This document shows, in pieces, positions 17,873 to 26,463 of a stretch of 64,000 nt of DNA (the stretch's first letter is position 1; each line of letters opens with the position of its first letter). The DNA is from Robiginitomaculum sp. Lineage in GTDB: Bacteria; Pseudomonadota; Alphaproteobacteria; Caulobacterales; Maricaulaceae. The stretch is taken from positions 1-64,000 of the forward strand of contig WFUF01000002.1 of the NCBI GenBank assembly GCA_015485155.1, read 5' to 3'. A model generated the notes under the pieces. The model was given only the letters and a program-made list of their open reading frames with translations. It was not told where the DNA came from and searched no databases. The position numbers and the translations under genes were made by a program.

Positions 17873-18814
17873 TTATGACGGGCCAAGAGATCCGCAAAAC
17901 CTGCCAAAGCTTTCAAAGGCGTCAAGACTTGCATCTTCCGCACCGGGAACAAGCCCGGTAACATTGATAAACCCGTGGGGCATCAGCTTAAAATGCAGGG
18001 ATTTTACCCGAATACCATTTGCGCTTAGCATGTCGCCATAGGCCTTGCCTTCGGCATATAAGGGATCAAGGCCGCAGGTAACTATCATGGCTGGAGCCAG
18101 TTTTGGTGATTGCGGCCCTAAGATTGGTGACAGACGCGGATCATGCAAATCGGCATTTGCGGCAAAATGCTTGCGAATTGCCAATAGTGCCGGTTTCCCA
18201 AGAATATGCCCATCAGGGGATTTACGCTGTTTGGAGTCAGTTTCTACCAGTTGCAGCAAGGGAAACAACAGGAACTGGCTATGCAGTACAATGCCAATTG
18301 TAGCGGCCCATTGGGCTAGCCAGGCGCTTAACATGCCGCCGGCGCTATCGCCACCAACGGATATATTTCCCGGATCAAAGCCAATATCTTCTGCGTGAGA
18401 AAATGCCCACAGCAGTGCAGCCTGTGCATCGTCATGGGCGGCTGGAAATGGGTGTTCCGGGGCCAGACGGTATTCAACACTAAGCACCCGTATTCTGGCC
18501 GAAGCTGCCAGTCTGCGCACCGCATTGTCATAACTGTCAAGGCTGCCAACCAAAAACCCGCCGCCATGGAAAAATACCAGCCCTGGCCCCGGCGGATGTC
18601 CGGCAGCCATGGGGGTATACAATCTGGCCGGTATTGCACCATCTGGCCCGGCCAGTGCCAGATCGCGCACATCAGCCATTTGCGGCGCGGTTTTTTCGAG
18701 TTTTTGTTTGGAGGCTGTCATGGCCTTGCGAGCCAGTTTAATGGAGTGCAGGCTAAAATCATCATTCAGCCTTGCAAATGCGCCATCAAACAGATCAAAA
18801 ACCCTTTGTACCAT
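17873..18814 (-). CDS. Alpha/beta hydrolase of the hormone-sensitive lipase (HSL) family
   Basis: A 313-residue esterase. The HSL signature HGGGFLVGS and the nucleophile motif GDSAGG are present, with EYRLAPEHPFPAAHDD between them, then the acid in CGLDPLYAEG and the His in MPHGFIN. Cytosolic, with no signal peptide. These enzymes cleave short- to medium-chain acyl esters. It is downstream of a small conserved gene and near an acyl-CoA synthetase on the same strand. Confidence 0.92.
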   Translation of the reverse strand: MVQRVFDLFDGAFARLNDDFSLHSIKLARKAMTASKQKLEKTAPQMADVRDLALAGPDGAIPARLYTPMAAGHPPGPGLVFFHGGGFLVGSLDSYDNAVRRLAASARIRVLSVEYRLAPEHPFPAAHDDAQAALLWAFSHAEDIGFDPGNISVGGDSAGGMLSAWLAQWAATIGIVLHSQFLLFPLLQLVETDSKQRKSPDGHILGKPALLAIRKHFAANADLHDPRLSPILGPQSPKLAPAMIVTCGLDPLYAEGKAYGDMLSANGIRVKSLHFKLMPHGFINVTGLVPGAEDASLDAFESFGRFCGSLGPS

Positions 18815-18839
18815 TTTTACAGCCTAAATCGTAATTGCC

Positions 18840-19061
18840 CTAATGCAAGGTAATCGCCCTGTTTTTGTGAATATGACCGCTCAAGGCATCGGCAATTACT
18901 GAGTGCAAGGCCATCCAGGCCAGGGTGCGTCTGTCATCGCCAAGCTGCTGTATTTCTGCAATGGCCTCTGCGGTCATCTCAACGGCCAGCTTGCCGTGAC
19001 GTTCAACCAGTATCCAGGCAATTCTTCGTAATTCATCGGGGGTGATCTGATCCGCGTGCAA
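18840..19061 (-). CDS. Small hypothetical protein
   Basis: A 73-residue predicted helical protein (PDELRRIAWILVERHGKLAVEMTAEAIAEIQQLGDD...). The frame has no ATG at its 5' end; a TTG at 19061 with AGGAG six bases upstream is the best start, with another TTG at 19085. No known family recognised. It is 25 bp upstream of the HSL esterase and likely in the same transcript. Confidence 0.6.
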   Translation of the reverse strand: MHADQITPDELRRIAWILVERHGKLAVEMTAEAIAEIQQLGDDRRTLAWMALHSVIADALSGHIHKNRAITLH

Positions 19062-19186
19062 TTTGTGCTCCTGTTTGACCAACAAACATATTTATACCGT
19101 TGAAATTGCAAGCTTTGGGCCAGACCAGTATCGTTGTTTTATTGGGCTTGTCAGAAATTTTATGCCGGCACCCGGCAGAAAGATCA

Positions 19187-20980
19187 CTAAAAACGATAGG
19201 ACCCGGCCAAAATGTCCCGGTGCAGCTCCGTGGTCAGCGGCACATAGGTTTTTTGCTCCTTCTCCAGAACAAAAACCGGATCAGTTACTGCATCAGGTGA
19301 AAACCCGTCTTTGATCAGGTCGGTTTTCTTGAATTTGAAAGTGCCGGTTGTATCGGCATTTTGTACCAGACGAATAAATACCGGCCAGGCATAATTCGGC
19401 AGATTTTGCGCAAGCCATGCATAAAGCGCCTTGCCATCAAATTCTGTTTCCATGGCCAATGCTGCCATGCCGGCCCGGCCATCATGTTTGGGAACTTTAA
19501 CCCCGTAAACATTGGCGCTTAGCACTTTTGGAAAAATACCCAATACTGATTCAACTTCACCGGTTGCAACATTTTGCGCCATCCAGCGAAAGGTATCGCC
19601 AATTCGATCAACAAAATAATAATAGCCATGGCGATCGCGGCGCATTAAATCCCCGGTGCGAAAATACCGGTCATTTTTTACAAATACATCGCGCAGAATT
19701 TTCTTTTCGGTGTCCTTTTCATTGCCATAGCCCTCAAACAGGAACCGGGTATCATCTGGATCAATGCGGCCAATGGCCTCGCCGGGCTGGTTGGTTTTGA
19801 CCCGGATACAATGGCCGTTTTTATTGCGAACTACCTCGCCGGTTTCAAAATCATGGGCAACAAGTTCCAGATTAAAGGATTTTTTTACATACCACGGGAT
19901 TCGGCCCATGGCGCCAACCTTGCCGTCGGCATTCATCAACCCAACATTGCCTTCGGTGGATCCGTAGAACTCGACAATGGTTTTAACCTTGAACCTGTCC
20001 TGAAATTCAGTCCATACTTCCGGGCGCAGGCCATTGCCAACCATGGCGCGGATACTGTGCCTGCGATCAAATTCTCCAGGCTCAGTATTGACCAAAAACC
20101 GGCACAATTCGCCCACATAGGTAAAAAGAGTTGCCCTTGACTGGCAGGCGATTTTCCAGAATTTGCTGGCAGAAAACCCCTTTTCGATAATAACAGCGCC
20201 GCCTTTCATCAAGGAAGCACCGACCCCGCACAACCCGCCGGTGGCATGATACATGGGCAGCACCATTAACATACGGTCTTTGGGCCCGGTTTTCATTGCG
20301 GCGCAGAAACTATTGGCATAGCGCTGGGCGCGCACATGGGAAACCTTTACCGATTTGGGCAGGCCGGTGGTGCCGGAGGTGAACATTTTAAGCAGGGTTT
20401 CTCGGGCCTTGATTCCAGTACGCAAATCCCGATCCGGGCGAATGTCCGAGGCGGCAGCAATAGCAGCACCAAAGTCACGACTGCCTTCACAGGAGCGATC
20501 AAAACTCCAAAGAGGAATCGGTTTTGGCAAGTGCATTATGGCCGACTGCAGGGCCTGGTGCAGATGCGGCTCAAATAATATGGCCTTGCTGTTTGCCACT
20601 TGCAGGCAATGAGCCAGACCCTTGCCACTTAACAAATCATTGAGCAGGGCAGCCCGCACCCCAATTTTGGATAGCCCAAACCAGATGGCCACATATTCCA
20701 GCCGGTTTTGCGCAAAAAGGGCCAATGTATCTCCTGGCACCAGCCTGGCTGATAATGCCCAATTGGCAACTCTGTTGGCATAGGCGTCAAATTCGCCAAA
20801 TGTCCAGCTCCTGTCACCTTCGATAAATGCTGTACGGTTTGTGTGTTGATCTATGACCTCTTCCAGTTCATCGGGAAATAAAAATTCTGATGACGGATCA
20901 ATTCGTGCCAGATTCTTCAAGGTGGCTGACATGATACGGATATATTTAAGTTCGCGGATCAAGCCGGAAAACGGGTTCAT
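19187..20980 (-). CDS. Long-chain acyl-CoA synthetase (FATP-like AMP-binding enzyme)
   Basis: A 597-residue ANL-superfamily enzyme that should activate fatty acids with ATP and CoA. The P-loop-like motif TSGTTGLPK (about residue 210), EFYGSTEGNVG, and the hinge region with YFRTGDLMRRDRHGYYYFVDRIGDTFRWMAQNV are present. The last motif is typical of the very-long-chain/FATP group. Start ATG 20980 gives a short extra N-terminus; M17 (20932) is also possible. Two esterases downstream on the same strand could supply free fatty acids. Confidence 0.93.
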   Translation of the reverse strand: MNPFSGLIRELKYIRIMSATLKNLARIDPSSEFLFPDELEEVIDQHTNRTAFIEGDRSWTFGEFDAYANRVANWALSARLVPGDTLALFAQNRLEYVAIWFGLSKIGVRAALLNDLLSGKGLAHCLQVANSKAILFEPHLHQALQSAIMHLPKPIPLWSFDRSCEGSRDFGAAIAAASDIRPDRDLRTGIKARETLLKMFTSGTTGLPKSVKVSHVRAQRYANSFCAAMKTGPKDRMLMVLPMYHATGGLCGVGASLMKGGAVIIEKGFSASKFWKIACQSRATLFTYVGELCRFLVNTEPGEFDRRHSIRAMVGNGLRPEVWTEFQDRFKVKTIVEFYGSTEGNVGLMNADGKVGAMGRIPWYVKKSFNLELVAHDFETGEVVRNKNGHCIRVKTNQPGEAIGRIDPDDTRFLFEGYGNEKDTEKKILRDVFVKNDRYFRTGDLMRRDRHGYYYFVDRIGDTFRWMAQNVATGEVESVLGIFPKVLSANVYGVKVPKHDGRAGMAALAMETEFDGKALYAWLAQNLPNYAWPVFIRLVQNADTTGTFKFKKTDLIKDGFSPDAVTDPVFVLEKEQKTYVPLTTELHRDILAGSYRF

Positions 20981-21055
20981 CAGATCTCATCTTTGCTAAG
21001 GGTTTTAATCAGAGCAAAGATTGGGGCTGGTTATTGATTCGGTCAATTCAAATCG

Positions 21056-21092
21056 AATAAAAAAGACCCTCTGCGGTGCAATGCAGAGGGTC
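21056..21092 (-). terminator. Rho-independent terminator of the metX-metB operon
   Basis: Read on the minus strand, GACCCTCTGC and GCAGAGGGTC form a 10-bp stem followed by TTTTTTATTCG. It lies about 75 bp after metB. Confidence 0.93.
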
Positions 21093-21165
21093 TGATCGTG
21101 CTAGCGGCACGGGATGTAAACCTGTACTGGTAACATAGCAAAGCCCGTGCCGGTTTCCGACTGTA

Positions 21166-22332
21166 TCAAATTGAACCAGAAACGGCCTTATCCAATGCCT
21201 GTTTTATATCGGCAATCAGGTCTTTTGGATGCTCCAGACCGATAGAAAACCGCACCAGGGTTTTGGAAATGCCGGCGGATTTTTGAGCTTCTGCGCTCAT
21301 GGATGCGTGAGTCATAATTGCTGGCACACAGATCAGGCTTTCAAACCCGCCCAAAGATTCAGCAACAGTAAAAATTCTGGTTTCACGCAATAATTGCAAG
21401 ACATCAACAGATGAAGAAAATTCCACCGAGAACATCGAGCCAAACCCTGTTTGCTGCCGGGCAGCAATTTCATGTCCCGGATGGGTTTTAAGGGCCGGGT
21501 AAAAAATCCGCCTTATGCGCGAATCCTGTTTGAACTCATGAATCAGGGTTGCGGCGCTTTCCTGCTGTTGTTCGGTGCGCAAAAACAAGGTGCGCACACC
21601 ACGCAAGGTCATAAAGCTGTCAAACGGTGCCCCGGTAATACCGGTACAATTGGCCCACCATGCCAGTTCATCTCCTATGGCAGGATCCCGTGCCAAGAGG
21701 GCGCCGCCTACCACATCGCTGTGGCCATTGATGAATTTGGTGGTGGAGTGAACCACCATATCTGCACCAAGTTTCAAAGGTTGCTGCAGAGCTGGTGAAA
21801 GAAATGTATTATCAACAATAGTAAGAGTGCCGAATTTTTTGGCCAGGCGCACACACAATTCAATATCGGTAATGCGCAGCAAGGGATTGCTTGGTGTCTC
21901 GATCAAAATCAGCTTTGGCTTGCGGGCAAAGGCTTTGCGCAAGGCAGTTTCATCGCTCTGATCCACAAATTCCAGCTTGAAGTGCCCGCGTTCTGATCGG
22001 GCACTTAGCAGACGATGACTGCCGCCATAACAATCATGGGGGGCCAATACCAGATCATCAGGCCGGGCAAGGGACAGCGCCAGATCAACCGCTGCCATTC
22101 CAGAGGAGGTTATTACTCCCTTGGCCGCCGCTTCCAGTCCGCAAAGAGCAGCTTCAAGCTGATCGCGGGTAGGGTTGCCGGAGCGTGAATAATCATAAGA
22201 TGGCTTATTCTTAGGGTCATCCCATGCGTAATTGGAAGAAAGATACAAGGGCGCAATAACCGCCCCGTGGGCGCTATCAGTTGCAATTGCGCTTTGGGCA
22301 AGCCGGGTTTGTGTCTGAACCAGATTGTTCAT
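21166..22332 (-). CDS. metB: Cystathionine gamma-synthase (trans-sulfuration PLP enzyme)
   Basis: A 388-residue Cys/Met-metabolism PLP enzyme. The Schiff-base lysine is K199 in HSTTKFINGHSD; the cofactor-binding TSSGMAA and the YSRSGNPTR motif are intact. The segment WWANCTGITGAPFDSFMTLRG is most like cystathionine gamma-synthases. It would join an activated homoserine with cysteine, on the way to methionine. It overlaps the metX stop by 4 bp. An O-acylhomoserine sulfhydrylase role cannot be excluded from sequence alone. Confidence 0.9.
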   Translation of the reverse strand: MNNLVQTQTRLAQSAIATDSAHGAVIAPLYLSSNYAWDDPKNKPSYDYSRSGNPTRDQLEAALCGLEAAAKGVITSSGMAAVDLALSLARPDDLVLAPHDCYGGSHRLLSARSERGHFKLEFVDQSDETALRKAFARKPKLILIETPSNPLLRITDIELCVRLAKKFGTLTIVDNTFLSPALQQPLKLGADMVVHSTTKFINGHSDVVGGALLARDPAIGDELAWWANCTGITGAPFDSFMTLRGVRTLFLRTEQQQESAATLIHEFKQDSRIRRIFYPALKTHPGHEIAARQQTGFGSMFSVEFSSSVDVLQLLRETRIFTVAESLGGFESLICVPAIMTHASMSAEAQKSAGISKTLVRFSIGLEHPKDLIADIKQALDKAVSGSI

Positions 22333-23354
22333 GAGATAACTCCGTTTATAAAAGATCTGATCGGGGGGGAAATGGCGGCTGTTTCTTTCAGGAAACCGTC
22401 ATGACCATAGATGGATGGAATTTCAATAATTCTGGATCCGGGTATTTTTGCCGCAAGTTCCCGCATATGCTCCACTGGTACCAAACGGTCGCCATCAATG
22501 GCGATAATGAGGGATTTTGCTGTTATTGCCTTGGGGTTAATCTGATGCAGATCCAAAGAAAGCGACAAAGCCAGATAGCGTTCCGGTGCCATTTCAAAGC
22601 TTTGTGCCTTCGCTACAAGATAGTCGCAGGCTTCAGAATTTCCTTTTCCTGTTAATGGCCCTGCAAACCTGGCCTCAAACTCATCAGCACTGCGATAAGT
22701 GGTCATTGCCAATTGCCGGGCCAGTGCCACAGCACCCTTGCCATCACCATTAAGCAGGCCAAATTCAATAATCCGGCGCTGAATACCACGCACGGCAGTG
22801 GCCATTGGGTGCTGTTTATGGGCCGCCGCCAGCACCACCAAACGCTGTAAGCGCTCAGGAAACAGGGCGGCAAATTGCAGCGCAACTGCGCCGCCATAAG
22901 ATGCACCGATCAGGCTGTGCAGCGAGGAAATATGCAATACCTGAAGGATATGAGCCAAGGCTCTGGCTTGATCAGAAGGACAGATCTTTATGACATGTTT
23001 TTCTTCATTAGGTAGAAAGTCAAAGGAAAGAACACAAAACCGGCCAGTATCAATGGCCCGCTTTGGCCCTGCCATTTGGCGCCACCATCCACGCTCATTC
23101 TGGTGGTCGGCTACAATGCGTCCTGCGGAAATGCCGCCAAGTACAGCAATAACCGGATTGGACATATTGCCGTGCAGGCGAACACGAACGAAGGCTTCTT
23201 CAAGTGGTTGGGAGCTGGCTAGGGAAAAGTCCCCGGGCAGATCAATGATCATGTCACGAACCTGCATCGGGGCCAAAATATTTTCAGGAATAACAGGTGG
23301 AAATACTGATCCTGCTAATTCTTGCGCATAATATTGCCGGTCGGTGATATTCAT
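22329..23354 (-). CDS. metX: Homoserine O-acyltransferase (MetX family)
   Basis: A 341-residue alpha/beta hydrolase-fold acyltransferase that activates homoserine for methionine synthesis. The nucleophile is S152 in IGASYGGAVALQ; an acid lies in AIDGDRLVP and the His in YGHDGFLKE. The GASYGG form is that of the MetX proteins often paired with metB, some of which use succinyl-CoA rather than acetyl-CoA; the donor cannot be told here. The start has GGGAGA five bases upstream. It is preceded by an S-box riboswitch. Confidence 0.9.
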   Translation of the reverse strand: MNITDRQYYAQELAGSVFPPVIPENILAPMQVRDMIIDLPGDFSLASSQPLEEAFVRVRLHGNMSNPVIAVLGGISAGRIVADHQNERGWWRQMAGPKRAIDTGRFCVLSFDFLPNEEKHVIKICPSDQARALAHILQVLHISSLHSLIGASYGGAVALQFAALFPERLQRLVVLAAAHKQHPMATAVRGIQRRIIEFGLLNGDGKGAVALARQLAMTTYRSADEFEARFAGPLTGKGNSEACDYLVAKAQSFEMAPERYLALSLSLDLHQINPKAITAKSLIIAIDGDRLVPVEHMRELAAKIPGSRIIEIPSIYGHDGFLKETAAISPPIRSFINGVIS

Positions 23355-23468
23355 GTTTGTCTCCCGTGTTTCTCAAACATTCATTCAAGAAAATCCAAAG
23401 ACAGACTGAAAAAGACCAGATCGGACATTAACGGGTAAAGCCCAAGGGGCTGAGCGCTCTTGTCCAAC

Positions 23469-23589
23469 TCATCTTTCGAAGTCTTAAACTTCGCAGGACT
23501 TGGCACCTTTCCTCACATGCAGGTCATTGCTAGTGTGGTGGTTGCCCCAGCGTCAACGGGCCTTTCCCTCGACTGGTCTTGATGAATTG
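23469..23589 (-). ncRNA. SAM riboswitch, S-box (SAM-I clan) aptamer
   Basis: On the minus strand the P1 arms ATTCATC (23589-23583) and GATGAGT (23475-23469) pair with one G-U. Between them are the S-box landmarks: GAGGGAAAGGCCC, TTGACGC, GGGGCAACC, then GGTGCCAAGTCCTGC and a local GAAGT...ACTTC hairpin before AAAGATGAG. Downstream, before metX, AGCCC-CTT-GGGCT could be the expression-platform hairpin. It should bind S-adenosylmethionine and repress metX-metB. It could be the SAM-I/IV variant rather than classical SAM-I. Confidence 0.85.
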
Positions 23590-23773
23590 CGGTCAAGTTT
23601 GATCATAACGGCGCCAAGGTCAAGGCCTGTTTACAGTGAAATTTCCAATTAACGGAGCCGTGCAATTATGGCCGGTTTTTATGAATTGCCCACTTGCTTA
23701 AAGTTGGCGGCTTTTGTATAAGCCGCGCTTGAAATCGCGCGCATTGCCGCCAAACTGTTAAAAAGCTGATCCA

Positions 23774-23995
23774 ATGAAAAAAGACATTCATCCAGACTAT
23801 CACACCATTACGGTTACAAATACTGATGGCTCAACCTACCAGACCCGCTCCACCTATGGCAAAGAGGGCGATAATCTGGTGCTGGATATTGACAGCTCCA
23901 CCCACCCGGCGTGGACTGGCGGCGGGCAGCAATTACTTGATCGCGGTGGACGGCTTAGCCGCTTTCGTGATAAATTTGCTGGATTTGTTTCCTAA
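23774..23995 (+). CDS. rpmE: 50S ribosomal protein bL31
   Basis: A 73-residue ribosomal protein. [19 protein letters not shown] and [14 protein letters not shown] match bL31 of alphaproteobacteria. It lacks the zinc-binding cysteines (C- form). It is a single gene, divergent from metX. The 180 bp between the riboswitch and rpmE hold no recognised feature. Confidence 0.95.
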   Translation: MKKDIHPDYHTITVTNTDGSTYQTRSTYGKEGDNLVLDIDSSTHPAWTGGGQQLLDRGGRLSRFRDKFAGFVS

Positions 23996-24067
23996 AATCA
24001 GAACCCTGTACTGTTCACCAGCTAACAGGCTGGCATCGGCCCGCCATGGCAGTTTAGCAGGTTTATT

Positions 24068-24196
24068 GCATTCTTGAAACCGAAAGCCCGCGCTTAAAAT
24101 ATCGAGGCTTGCCGTCGCGGTAGGACAAACAAAGACTCCCTCAAGTAGCGAAGCGGTAGGACACAAAAAAACCTTCCCACTTTTGCTAAGAATGCT
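24068..24196. repeat. Dispersed intergenic repeat, copy 3 (inverted orientation)
   Basis: It runs from GCATTCTTG to CTAAGAATGCT, with terminal arms GCATTCTT and AAGAATGC. Here both arms carry C/G where copy 2 has T/A, so the arms have changed together. Inside, on the minus strand: AGCAAAAGTGGGAAGG, CTACCGCTTCGCTAC, GTCTTTGTTTGTCC, a CGCGACGGCAAGC hairpin and AAGCGCGGGCTTT. It fills most of the gap between rpmE and the permease gene. Confidence 0.8.
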
Positions 24197-24263
24197 CTGA
24201 ATCTTTACTTGCTAGGATAGTAACTTCAGGTCATGGTGTTTCTGTAAATCAGCGGGGTGGCAG

Positions 24264-25571
24264 GTGAAGAAGTTCAGATTCTGGACAGCAAGCAGTGTAG
24301 TAATTGCCAATATGGTTGGCACCGGGGTTTTTACTTCACTTGGGTATCAGCTTGTGGATATCCGCTCGGTCTTCGTGTTGTTACTGTTGTGGGTAGTAGG
24401 CGGCATTGTGGCCCTGTGCGGGGCAATGAGTTATGCGGAATTAGGCTCAGCCCTGCCTCGTTCCGGTGGTGAATATAATTTCTTGTCTAAAATTTATCAT
24501 CCGGCTGCCGGTTTTATTTCAGGCTGGAATGCGGCACTGATTGGGTTTGCAGCGCCAACCGCTCTGGCCGCCATTACCTTTGGCACATATCTGGTTAGCA
24601 TAATGCCCGGAATTGACCCAGGAGACTGGCAGGTAAAGGCGCTGGCGATTGCTCTGGTGCTTGGCTTAAGTGTAATCCATTCCAGCAGTCACAGCAATTC
24701 TGGCGGAACTCAGATAATTTTTACTGCGATAAAGGTGGTGCTGATAATTTTGTTTTGTGCATCGGCTTTGGTATTTGCTCCTGTTGTGCAGGATATATCG
24801 CTGCTTCCGGTTGCAAGTGACAGCAAGTTAGTATTTGGCGGAGCATTTGCAGTATCGCTGATTTATGTGTCTTATGCCTATACTGGATGGAACGCTGCCA
24901 CCTATTTGAGCGGTGAGATCAAAGACCCACAGAAAAACCTGCCCAAAATTTTGTTTACCGGAACCGTGCTGGTGATGTTTTTATATCTGGCGCTAAACTT
25001 CATGTTCCTGAAGGTCGCCCCTATGGAAGCCATGGTCGGAAAGCTGGAAATTGGCTATATTGCCGCCCAATATGCCTTTGGTGATGTGGGTGCAAGGTTT
25101 ATCGGCGCGGTTTTAGCGCTATTGCTGATCTCTACTGTAAGCGCGATGATTTTGGCTGGGCCACGGGTGCTGCAGGTGATCGGCGAAGATTTTTTTGTTT
25201 TGCGCAAGCTCTCCAGAACCAATGCTGATGGCATACCTGCCACTGCAATCTGGTTTCAATCAGCCTTGAGCATATTATTTATTATAACTTCAAGCTTTGA
25301 AAGTATTTTGGTGTTTTCAGGAGCCTTGCTGGCGCTAAACAGTTTTGTGGCTGTGCTTGGATTATTTGTATTGCGCTGGCGGCAGCCGGATTTACCACGG
25401 CCCTATTGGGTATTTGCCTATCCGTTTACGCCGCTTGTATTTCTTACCCTTACTGGATTTACATTGATCTATGTTGCCAAAACCCGGCCTGCTGAGGCCA
25501 TGTTTGCCGCAGCAGTGATCATATCTGGACTGTTTGCATATATTTTAACAAAAACAAGAACCAGCCAATGA
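24264..25571 (+). CDS. APC-family amino-acid permease
   Basis: A 435-residue inner-membrane transporter with about twelve helices. The N-terminal IANMVGTGVFTSLGYQL matches the conserved helix 1 of the amino acid-polyamine-organocation family, and YAELGSALPRSGGEYNFL the helix 2 loop. Later segments such as SYAYTGWNAATYLSGEIKDP and YPFTPLVFL also fit. Substrate is unknown. The start is GTG 24264 (GGGTGG upstream). Confidence 0.93.
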   Translation: MKKFRFWTASSVVIANMVGTGVFTSLGYQLVDIRSVFVLLLLWVVGGIVALCGAMSYAELGSALPRSGGEYNFLSKIYHPAAGFISGWNAALIGFAAPTALAAITFGTYLVSIMPGIDPGDWQVKALAIALVLGLSVIHSSSHSNSGGTQIIFTAIKVVLIILFCASALVFAPVVQDISLLPVASDSKLVFGGAFAVSLIYVSYAYTGWNAATYLSGEIKDPQKNLPKILFTGTVLVMFLYLALNFMFLKVAPMEAMVGKLEIGYIAAQYAFGDVGARFIGAVLALLLISTVSAMILAGPRVLQVIGEDFFVLRKLSRTNADGIPATAIWFQSALSILFIITSSFESILVFSGALLALNSFVAVLGLFVLRWRQPDLPRPYWVFAYPFTPLVFLTLTGFTLIYVAKTRPAEAMFAAAVIISGLFAYILTKTRTSQ

Positions 25572-25584
25572 GGCTCAAGGCCTG

Positions 25585-25926
25585 CTAATCACCTTCGCCG
25601 GGTTTTTCGGAGAAGAATTTTTCAAACTTCCCCGTAACATTGGCCATATCATCAGCATCGGCAGGTGCCGGCTTCATCATGGTGATATTTGGCCATATTT
25701 CTGCATATTTTGTATTGATCTGCAGCCATTTGCCATCGGGATCATCCTCGGTATCGGCTTTTATTGCCTCTACCGGGCATTCCGGTTCGCAAACCCCGCA
25801 ATCAATGCACTCATCGGGATGAATAACCAAAAAGTTTTCGCCTTCATAAAAGCAATCAACCGGACAGACTTCCACGCAATCAGTATATTTGCAACGCACA
25901 CAGGCATCAGTAACAATATAGGTCAT
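25585..25926 (-). CDS. fdxA: Ferredoxin FdxA (7Fe-8S type)
   Basis: A 113-residue ferredoxin with Cys motifs for one 3Fe-4S and one 4Fe-4S cluster: [17 protein letters not shown] and [16 protein letters not shown]. The C-terminal extension ([16 protein letters not shown]) is typical of the FdxA group. It should carry electrons in the cytoplasm. The frame runs on to 25959, but MTYIV at 25926 is the family start. It is convergent with the permease gene. Confidence 0.95.
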   Translation of the reverse strand: MTYIVTDACVRCKYTDCVEVCPVDCFYEGENFLVIHPDECIDCGVCEPECPVEAIKADTEDDPDGKWLQINTKYAEIWPNITMMKPAPADADDMANVTGKFEKFFSEKPGEGD

Positions 25927-25986
25927 AGGCCAAATTTTCTGCTGAACACAAACGTGCACAGCTTTTGGGAAATACTTGTCCTGCCG

Positions 25987-26442
25987 TCAAGTGTCTTGTC
26001 TGCGATCCTTTGCATCGCGCTTGGCTGCGGCGCGCTCATGATCGGTAACTGCAAGCAAGGAAGAAACCCGGCGGATCAGTGCGTCCTCAAACGGGCTTTC
26101 TTCGCCATCGGCAAGGGTCACATCCCATAAATGGCCGACCAGCGCCACGCGCTCTGCCTTGGGCATTTGTTTTTTTACCACTATGGTAAAGGCGTAATGA
26201 TCTACGGCCATGTCTGCTCTTTGCTCGGCATTTTCAAGCAGTATCGCTGCAGCTTTATCATCAAGACCGAAGCTTTGTTTAATAACCAGGAGTATTTTTT
26301 CCTGTTCAATGTCGGCATAAATCCCGTCAGCCAGCGCCGTTTCAACCAATAATGCAATGGCGCATTCTCTGGCCTCTTGCTCAGAATCAATTGCTTTTTC
26401 TTTTGGTTTTGTCCCAAACAAGCTGCCAAATTTCTTGAGCAT
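25987..26442 (-). CDS. TerB-family protein
   Basis: A 151-residue helical protein with a TerB/DjlA-N-like fold: ECAIALLVETALADGIYADIEQEKILLVI and LVGHLWDVTLADGEESPFEDALIRRVSSLL are two related helical halves with the A(D/L)ADG pattern. TerB-like proteins are linked to tellurite resistance and metal sensing, but small stand-alone members are of unknown function. The C-terminus is Arg/Lys/Asp-rich. Possibly co-transcribed with the helicase upstream (22 bp gap). Confidence 0.8.
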   Translation of the reverse strand: MLKKFGSLFGTKPKEKAIDSEQEARECAIALLVETALADGIYADIEQEKILLVIKQSFGLDDKAAAILLENAEQRADMAVDHYAFTIVVKKQMPKAERVALVGHLWDVTLADGEESPFEDALIRRVSSLLAVTDHERAAAKRDAKDRRQDT

Positions 26443-26463
26443 ATTAAACTCCTGACCCTGATT

